From: Devosia sp. | Lineage (GTDB): Bacteria > Pseudomonadota > Alphaproteobacteria > Rhizobiales > Devosiaceae | Length of the DNA: 18,020 nt | Reading direction: 5' to 3' | Assembly (NCBI GenBank): GCA_011322005.1 | Contig: DROE01000186.1 | Span: 1-18,020 of the forward strand | Part shown: one piece after another, positions 14,900-18,020 of the stretch | Layout: every line of letters starts with the position of its first letter | Numbering within the stretch: the first letter of the stretch is position 1 | Made by a program: the position numbers and the translations under genes | Notes under the pieces: generated by a model | Database searches by the model: none | Told to the model about the DNA's origin: nothing | Seen by the model: the letters and a program-made list of their open reading frames with translations, nothing else

Positions 14900-16237
14900 T
14901 TGAAATCGCTGATTGCCGATATCGAGGCCATTGACGAGGTGGAGGTGTTTGGACGGGTCAAGGCCGTCCGGGGCCTTCTGCTCGAAATTGTGGGGCCGGT
15001 GCGCGAACTCAGGGTCGGGGGCCGGGTGAAGATTGAAACCGGATCCGGTACCTCGCTGGAGTGCGAAATCATCGGCTTTCGTGACGGCCATGCGCTGTGT
15101 CTGCCGTTCGGGCCGGTAGAGGGGGTGCGGCTGGGGTGCAGGGCGATTTTTGCCGGGCATGACGGGGCGGTCTATCCCGCACAGAACTGGCTGGGGCGGG
15201 TTATCAATGCCAATGGCGAACCCATCGACGATGGCCCCCCTTTGCGCGCCGGAGAGGACGCACGGGCGCTTCGGGCGTCGCCGCTGCCGGCCCATAAGCG
15301 CGACAGGGTGGGCACGCCGCTTGACCTGGGAGTCAGGGCGCTGAACAGTTTTACAACCGTTTGCAAGGGTCAGCGGTTGGGGATTTTTGCCGGATCGGGA
15401 GTGGGCAAATCCGTTCTGATGTCGATGATGGCGCGCAACACTCAATGCGACGTGGCCATTATCGGACTTATCGGGGAGCGGGGGCGCGAGGTGCGCGAAT
15501 TCGTGGCCGACCATTTGGGCGAGGCGGGCCTGAAAAAAGCCATCGTGGTGGTGGCTACCTCGGACGAGCCGGCACTGATGCGGCGTCAGGCCGCCTATCT
15601 CACCCTGACGCTGGCTGAATATTTTCGCGACCGGGGCAAAGATGTGCTGTGCATGATGGACAGCCTTACCCGCTTTGCCATGGCCCAGCGCGAAATCGGG
15701 CTGGCCATCGGCGAGCCACCCACGGCCAAGGGCTACCCCCCAACGGTTTTTGCCGAATTGCCCCGGCTGCTGGAGCGGGCGGGGCCGGGCCTGGTTAATT
15801 GTGGATCTGTTACCGGTCTATTTACCGTTTTGGTGGAAGGTGACGATCACAATGAGCCCATTGCCGACGCGGTACGCGGAATACTGGACGGGCATATTGT
15901 AATGGAGCGGGCAATAGCCGAGCGCGGGAGGTATCCGGCGGTCAATGTGCTAAGGTCCGTTTCGCGCACCATGCCCGCCTGCGTGCCTGAACAGGTGCAG
16001 CCGGTGCTGAACAAGGCGCGGGAGTATTTGTCGGTTTATGCCGATATGGAGGAACTGATCCGGTTGGGGGCATACCGAAAAGGATCAGATCCGAAGGTAG
16101 ACCGGGCGATTGCCGTCAACCCGGCTCTGGAGGCGTTTTTGAGCCAGAGTCAGGATGAGCGCACATCAATAGCTGAAGGCTATGAGTTGCTTTCAGATAT
16201 TGTTGAAAAGGCAGGCGCGCCGGAAGGAACGACTTGA
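14900..16237 (+). CDS. fliI: FliI, flagellar export ATPase
   Basis: 445 residues. FliI is the hexameric ATPase, related to F1 beta, that unloads substrates at the flagellar export gate with FliH and FliJ. The N-terminal beta-barrel region covers about 1-95; the catalytic domain has Walker A GSGVGKS (165-171), Walker B DVLCMMD (248-254), the LTRFAMAQREIGLAIGEPP segment typical of type III ATPases, and KGYPPTVFAELPRLLERAG. The start is uncertain: TTG 14900 gives a normal N terminus and has AAGGG at 14883-14887 upstream; no in-frame ATG or GTG occurs between it and the stop at 14843, and a CTG at 14891 is also possible. fliJ follows 20 bp later. Third-position bases here are G-rich, unlike the C-rich flagellar genes on the left. 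Confidence 0.96.
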   Translation: MKSLIADIEAIDEVEVFGRVKAVRGLLLEIVGPVRELRVGGRVKIETGSGTSLECEIIGFRDGHALCLPFGPVEGVRLGCRAIFAGHDGAVYPAQNWLGRVINANGEPIDDGPPLRAGEDARALRASPLPAHKRDRVGTPLDLGVRALNSFTTVCKGQRLGIFAGSGVGKSVLMSMMARNTQCDVAIIGLIGERGREVREFVADHLGEAGLKKAIVVVATSDEPALMRRQAAYLTLTLAEYFRDRGKDVLCMMDSLTRFAMAQREIGLAIGEPPTAKGYPPTVFAELPRLLERAGPGLVNCGSVTGLFTVLVEGDDHNEPIADAVRGILDGHIVMERAIAERGRYPAVNVLRSVSRTMPACVPEQVQPVLNKAREYLSVYADMEELIRLGAYRKGSDPKVDRAIAVNPALEAFLSQSQDERTSIAEGYELLSDIVEKAGAPEGTT

Positions 16238-16257
16238 TTGGGTAAGGAGTACAAGTC

Positions 16258-16668
16258 ATGAAATCGCGCAATGAGAGTCTTATTCGGCTCAAGAAGTTTC
16301 AGGTGGACGAAAAAAGACGGGCCGTCAGTCAGATTGAAATGATGATGGCCGATTTTGAAAGAATGGCCGGCGAACTGGACCAGCAGATTGAGCTGGAACA
16401 CAACAAGACCGGCATTTCGGACGCCAGTCATTTTGCCTATTCAACTTTTGCCAAGGCGGCATTGCAGAGGCGGGACAATCTTCTGGCTTCAGCCGAGGAC
16501 ATGCGCGAAAAGCTCGAAGCGGCCCAGGACGAACTCGCCGAAGCGCTTGAGGAGCTGAAAAAGGTTGAACTCCTGAGCCAGCGCGAGCACGGCCGGGTTG
16601 TGGCCGAGGAAAACAAGGCCGAGCAGGCCGAGTATGACGAGATCGCCCGCATGAGGCATATGCGCTAA
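16258..16668 (+). CDS. fliJ: FliJ, flagellar export chaperone/ATPase stalk
   Basis: 136 residues, almost entirely helical and charged, as expected for the antiparallel coiled coil of FliJ, which sits in the FliI ring like the F1 gamma subunit and links it to FlhA. The N terminus (LIRLKKFQVDEKRRAVSQIE) matches the family's opening, and long Glu/Ala/Lys/Leu heptads run from about 25 to 125, with LLSQREHGRVVAEENKAEQA near the C terminus. ATG 16258 has an AAGGAG ribosome site at 16244-16249. It is directly downstream of fliI, the usual partner order. Sequence conservation in FliJ is low, so position counts as part of the evidence. Confidence 0.92.
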   Translation: MKSRNESLIRLKKFQVDEKRRAVSQIEMMMADFERMAGELDQQIELEHNKTGISDASHFAYSTFAKAALQRRDNLLASAEDMREKLEAAQDELAEALEELKKVELLSQREHGRVVAEENKAEQAEYDEIARMRHMR

Positions 16669-16701
16669 AGCCGAACATGTCTTCCAGCCTCCCACCTGTT
16701 G

Positions 16702-16738
16702 AGCGACCGCTTAAGCATTGGCTCAGCCGGTCGCTTTG
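16702..16738 (+). terminator. Possible terminator after fliJ
   Basis: AGCGACCG (16702-16709) and CGGTCGCT (16728-16735) form a perfect 8-bp stem with an 18-base loop, followed by a short T-rich stretch. It begins 33 bp after the fliJ stop. The loop is large and the T-run short, so strength is uncertain. Confidence 0.45.
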
Positions 16739-16794
16739 CTTGTGGGGGAAGTGCTCCAACTGCTGTTCGCGCGCTTGTGGCACAGTTGGCATAT

Positions 16795-16841
16795 CCCCCC
16801 ACCCCGGCCTCCCCCGCAAAAGGGGGGGGAGGGAGAAGGGG
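16795..16841. repeat. C-rich/G-rich palindromic repeat, copy D
   Basis: Reverse orientation relative to copy C: its complement reads CCCCTTCTCCCTCCC, a loop, then GGGGGAGGCCGGGGTGGGGG. CCTCCCCC and GGGGGGAGG arms can pair around a CGCAAAA-type loop. Confidence 0.55.
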
Positions 16842-16852
16842 TTGCAAACCCT

Positions 16853-16887
16853 CATCCTGAGGAGGCCGCGGGCCGTCTCGAAGGACG
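16853..16887. repeat. CATCCTGA...GGCCGTCTCGAAGGA interspersed repeat
   Basis: 35 bp beginning CATCCTGAGGAGGCCGCGGG and ending in CGAAGGACG. I recognise this as a motif frequently scattered in intergenic DNA of alphaproteobacteria. A degenerate relative is at 10261-10287, and a CTCAGGATGAG fragment is at 17114-17124. Confidence 0.6.
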
Positions 16888-16920
16888 GGGAGAACACCGT
16901 TACCTCAATTCGCTGCGCAG

Positions 16921-16947
16921 CCCCGGACCTGATCCGGGGTCTTTTTT
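16921..16947 (+). terminator. Strong intrinsic terminator-like hairpin
   Basis: CCCCGGA (16921-16927), loop CCTGA, TCCGGGG (16933-16939), then TC and six T (16942-16947). It has ideal form for rho-independent termination on the plus strand, but it is 250 bp past fliJ and belongs to a repeat type seen elsewhere, so it may be a repeat that happens to terminate. Confidence 0.6.
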
Positions 16948-16960
16948 CTTGGTAAGTGAG

Positions 16961-16981
16961 GTCCCGGATTGGGTCCGGGAC
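16961..16981. repeat. GTCCCGGA/TCCGGGAC hairpin
   Basis: A perfect 8-bp inverted repeat (16961-16968 and 16974-16981) with a 5-base loop and no T-run. It lies 22 bp after the 16921 hairpin and shares the CCCGGA core. Confidence 0.5.
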
Positions 16982-17018
16982 GGTGCAGTGGGAACGACCG
17001 GCAGGGTCCAAAGTCATG

Positions 17019-17139
17019 CGTCATTGCGAGGAGGTTTGGCCGACGAAGCAATCCAGAGTTGTGATGCACTGGCGTGAAAATTCTGGATTGCCACGCGCCG
17101 TTCCTTCGACAAGCTCAGGATGAGGCGCTTGCAATGACG
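17019..17139. repeat. 121-bp nested inverted repeat (CGTCATTGCGAG...CTTGCAATGACG)
   Basis: Outer arms 17019-17030 and 17128-17139 are 12 bp with one mismatch; inner arms GCAATCCAGA (17048-17057) and TCTGGATTGC (17082-17091) are perfect. The right half contains TTCGACAAGCTCAGGATGAG, itself a common alphaproteobacterial repeat, so this looks like two repeat families combined. It is non-coding. Confidence 0.65.
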
Positions 17140-17206
17140 TGTGGGCTCCTGTTTTTCGACGGGGTGGCGGGTGGCGTTTACGGCCCGCTCCGTATCACCC
17201 CCCCGA

Positions 17207-17224
17207 TCTCCCCGCCAAGGGAGA
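17207..17224. repeat. C-rich/G-rich palindromic repeat, copy E (short)
   Basis: TCTCCC (17207-17212), spacer, GGGAGA (17219-17224), within a C-run/G-run context like copies A to D. Confidence 0.45.
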
Positions 17225-17295
17225 GAGGGTGCGCATGGCTTTGCCCTCCAAATGCGAAAACAGGGAAGGAATTTGCGACATAGAGTCAAAAATAA

Positions 17296-17324
17296 TTGAC
17301 ACAAGGAATGATTTAATTTACATC
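17296..17324 (+). promoter_or_regulatory. Possible sigma-70 promoter for the membrane-protein/XRE pair
   Basis: A consensus -35 TTGACA (17296-17301) is followed 17 bp later by TACATC (17319-17324), a poor -10. The region is AT-rich compared with its surroundings and lies 49 bp before the gene start. Placement is tentative. Confidence 0.35.
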
Positions 17325-17345
17325 ACGTAAAACCTACATTACATA

Positions 17346-17358
17346 CCGGTTGGACCGG
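17346..17358. promoter_or_regulatory. Inverted repeat CCGGT-TGG-ACCGG (possible XRE operator)
   Basis: A perfect 5-bp dyad with a 3-base spacer between the possible promoter and the GGAG ribosome site of the gene at 17373. This position suits autoregulation by the XRE repressor encoded in the same pair, or a 5' leader hairpin. Confidence 0.35.
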
Positions 17359-17372
17359 CAACGGAGAATCCT

Positions 17373-17822
17373 ATGACCTATCAGGAAAAAAATGTCCTTG
17401 TATCCTTGGTTTCAGGGGTGATTGTTTTTGCGCTCTACGCCTACTTCACCCGTCAGATGTATCAGGCGGGTGCGTTTGAGGGGCCCGACGCCGGTGCACA
17501 AATCGGCAAGTCAGTCCTGTGGCTGGTATTTGGCGGGATTGTTGTCCATATCATTGCGCAAATCGTGTTCAGCACCGCCCATGCGATTATCGCCAGGGAG
17601 GCCAAACCCTCACCCGTTGTCGATGAGCGCGACAGGCTGATTGAACTTCGCGCCCTGCGTGTTGCCTATTACATCATCGCGATGGGGTTTGTCGGGGCCA
17701 TGATTGGGCTGGCTCTGGGCCAGACTTATTTCGCAACGTTCAACATCATTGTTTTCTCCTTTTTTGCCGCCAGCCTGGTTGAGGGACTGGTGCAGTTGTT
17801 CCTCTATCGGCGGGGGTTTTGA
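17373..17822 (+). CDS. Small four-helix integral membrane protein, function unknown
   Basis: 149 residues. Hydrophobic segments at about 8-26, 46-68, 95-115 and 119-142 suggest four membrane helices. Between helices 2 and 3 is a charged stretch, VVDERDRLIELRALRVAYY, with a DERD motif that recalls the small membrane proteins (DUF2178-like) commonly found next to YozG-type XRE regulators; this family assignment is from memory and uncertain. The ATG has a clear GGAG ribosome site at 17363-17366. The XRE gene starts 2 bp after its stop, so they are almost certainly co-transcribed. There is no catalytic signature. It could be a sensor or partner of the regulator, or simply its target. Confidence 0.75.
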   Translation: MTYQEKNVLVSLVSGVIVFALYAYFTRQMYQAGAFEGPDAGAQIGKSVLWLVFGGIVVHIIAQIVFSTAHAIIAREAKPSPVVDERDRLIELRALRVAYYIIAMGFVGAMIGLALGQTYFATFNIIVFSFFAASLVEGLVQLFLYRRGF

Positions 17823-17824
17823 GC

Positions 17825-18020
17825 ATGGTGGGCAACCGGGAAAAAAAGGGCAGGGTTGTCAACAATATCCGCCGGTTGCGTTTTGACCACGATGAAATGA
17901 CGCAAAAGCAACTGGCCGAAATTGTCGGGGTGACGCGCCAGACAATCGTTGCCATTGAAAACGCCAAATATGCGCCCTCGCTGGAGCTGGCTTTTCTGAT
18001 AGCGCTGGCTTTCAACACAC
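17825..18020 (+). CDS. XRE-family helix-turn-helix transcriptional regulator (3' partial)
   Basis: The frame opens with ATG at 17825 and runs off the window end, giving 65 residues. After a basic N terminus comes a Cro/C1-type helix-turn-helix: MTQKQLAEIVGVTRQTIVAIENAKYAP followed by SLELAFLIALAF, with the QLAE...TRQTI...IENAKY...PSLELA pattern of the short YozG-like regulators (commonly about 70 residues), so most of the protein may already be visible. The start lies 2 bp after the preceding stop, implying a shared transcript. It probably regulates its own operon; a candidate palindrome is at 17346-17358. Confidence 0.9.
   Translation, partial: MVGNREKKGRVVNNIRRLRFDHDEMTQKQLAEIVGVTRQTIVAIENAKYAPSLELAFLIALAFNT

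Larger units (their letters stand above)
16669..17372. other. Repeat-rich non-coding region between fliJ and the membrane-protein gene
   Basis: About 700 bp with no supported gene. In order it holds the fliJ hairpin, palindromic repeat D, a CATCCTGA-type repeat, two CCGGA hairpins (the first with a T-run), a 121-bp nested inverted repeat, palindromic repeat E and the upstream region of the gene at 17373. Short open frames here are low in quality and consist of repeat sequence. Confidence 0.7.

Noticed and set aside
16778..16792. Sigma-54 promoter (TGGCAC...GC) after fliJ
   Set aside because: The GG to GC spacing is two bases short of the required distance, and no gene follows within reach.
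16669..17372. Small open frames in the repeat-rich gap as genes
   Set aside because: They are composed of repeat sequence, overlap hairpins, lack ribosome sites and show no family signature.
1..18020. CRISPR arrays, tRNA, rRNA, integrase or transposase genes
   Set aside because: No regularly spaced direct repeats, no tRNA-like cloverleaf and no recombinase motifs were seen on either strand.

Overview
The window reads as chromosomal DNA of a GC-rich alphaproteobacterium, most likely Hyphomicrobiales (Rhizobiales) or a close relative. The basis is a near-canonical CtrA cell-cycle regulator, a SciP (DUF1153) protein, an FlbD-type flagellar sigma-54 activator, and flagellar gene order and protein style typical of that class. 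The CtrA receiver resembles rhizobial CtrA more than Caulobacter CtrA, from memory of those sequences.

Layout. (1) 1-10110, plus strand: a flagellar cluster with fliK (5' end outside the window), flgD, sciP, then a tightly packed run fliF-fliG-fliH-fliN-flbD-flhA with ATG/TGA overlaps at fliG/fliH and fliH/fliN. fliF carries an apparent one-base deletion near 3066. (2) 10111-12725: an accessory stretch with intergenic palindromic repeats, a small secreted COG4315-type protein (minus) and a single-chain L-serine dehydratase sdaA (minus). (3) 12726-13571: an EamA/DMT-type transporter (plus). (4) 13740-14501: ctrA (minus) with an intrinsic terminator. (5) 14502-16668: a 398-bp divergent control region, then fliI and fliJ (plus). 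(6) 16669-17372: about 700 bp of non-coding DNA packed with hairpins and interspersed repeats. (7) 17373-18020: a small four-helix membrane protein followed 2 bp later by an XRE-family repressor cut by the window edge.

How it fits together. The window holds both the master regulator (CtrA) and its small antagonist (SciP) beside the flagellar genes they control in the Caulobacter model. One-mismatch CtrA boxes (TTAA-N7-TTAA type) lie upstream of sciP, fliF and fliI. The ctrA/fliI intergenic region also has two GANTC (CcrM methylation) sites 9 bp apart, a perfect 9-bp inverted repeat and further TTAA half sites. FlbD, encoded between the switch/export genes, would activate late sigma-54 flagellar genes such as hook genes. 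The products are the MS ring (FliF), switch proteins (FliG, FliN), export gate and ATPase complex (FlhA, FliH, FliI, FliJ), hook cap (FlgD) and hook-length ruler (FliK).

I see no clearly novel multi-gene system. The observations most worth a second look are the fliF frameshift, the ctrA/fliI control region, a GC-skew sign change near 12.6-13.0 kb, the interspersed repeat families, and the membrane-protein/XRE pair with a palindrome between its possible promoter and RBS.
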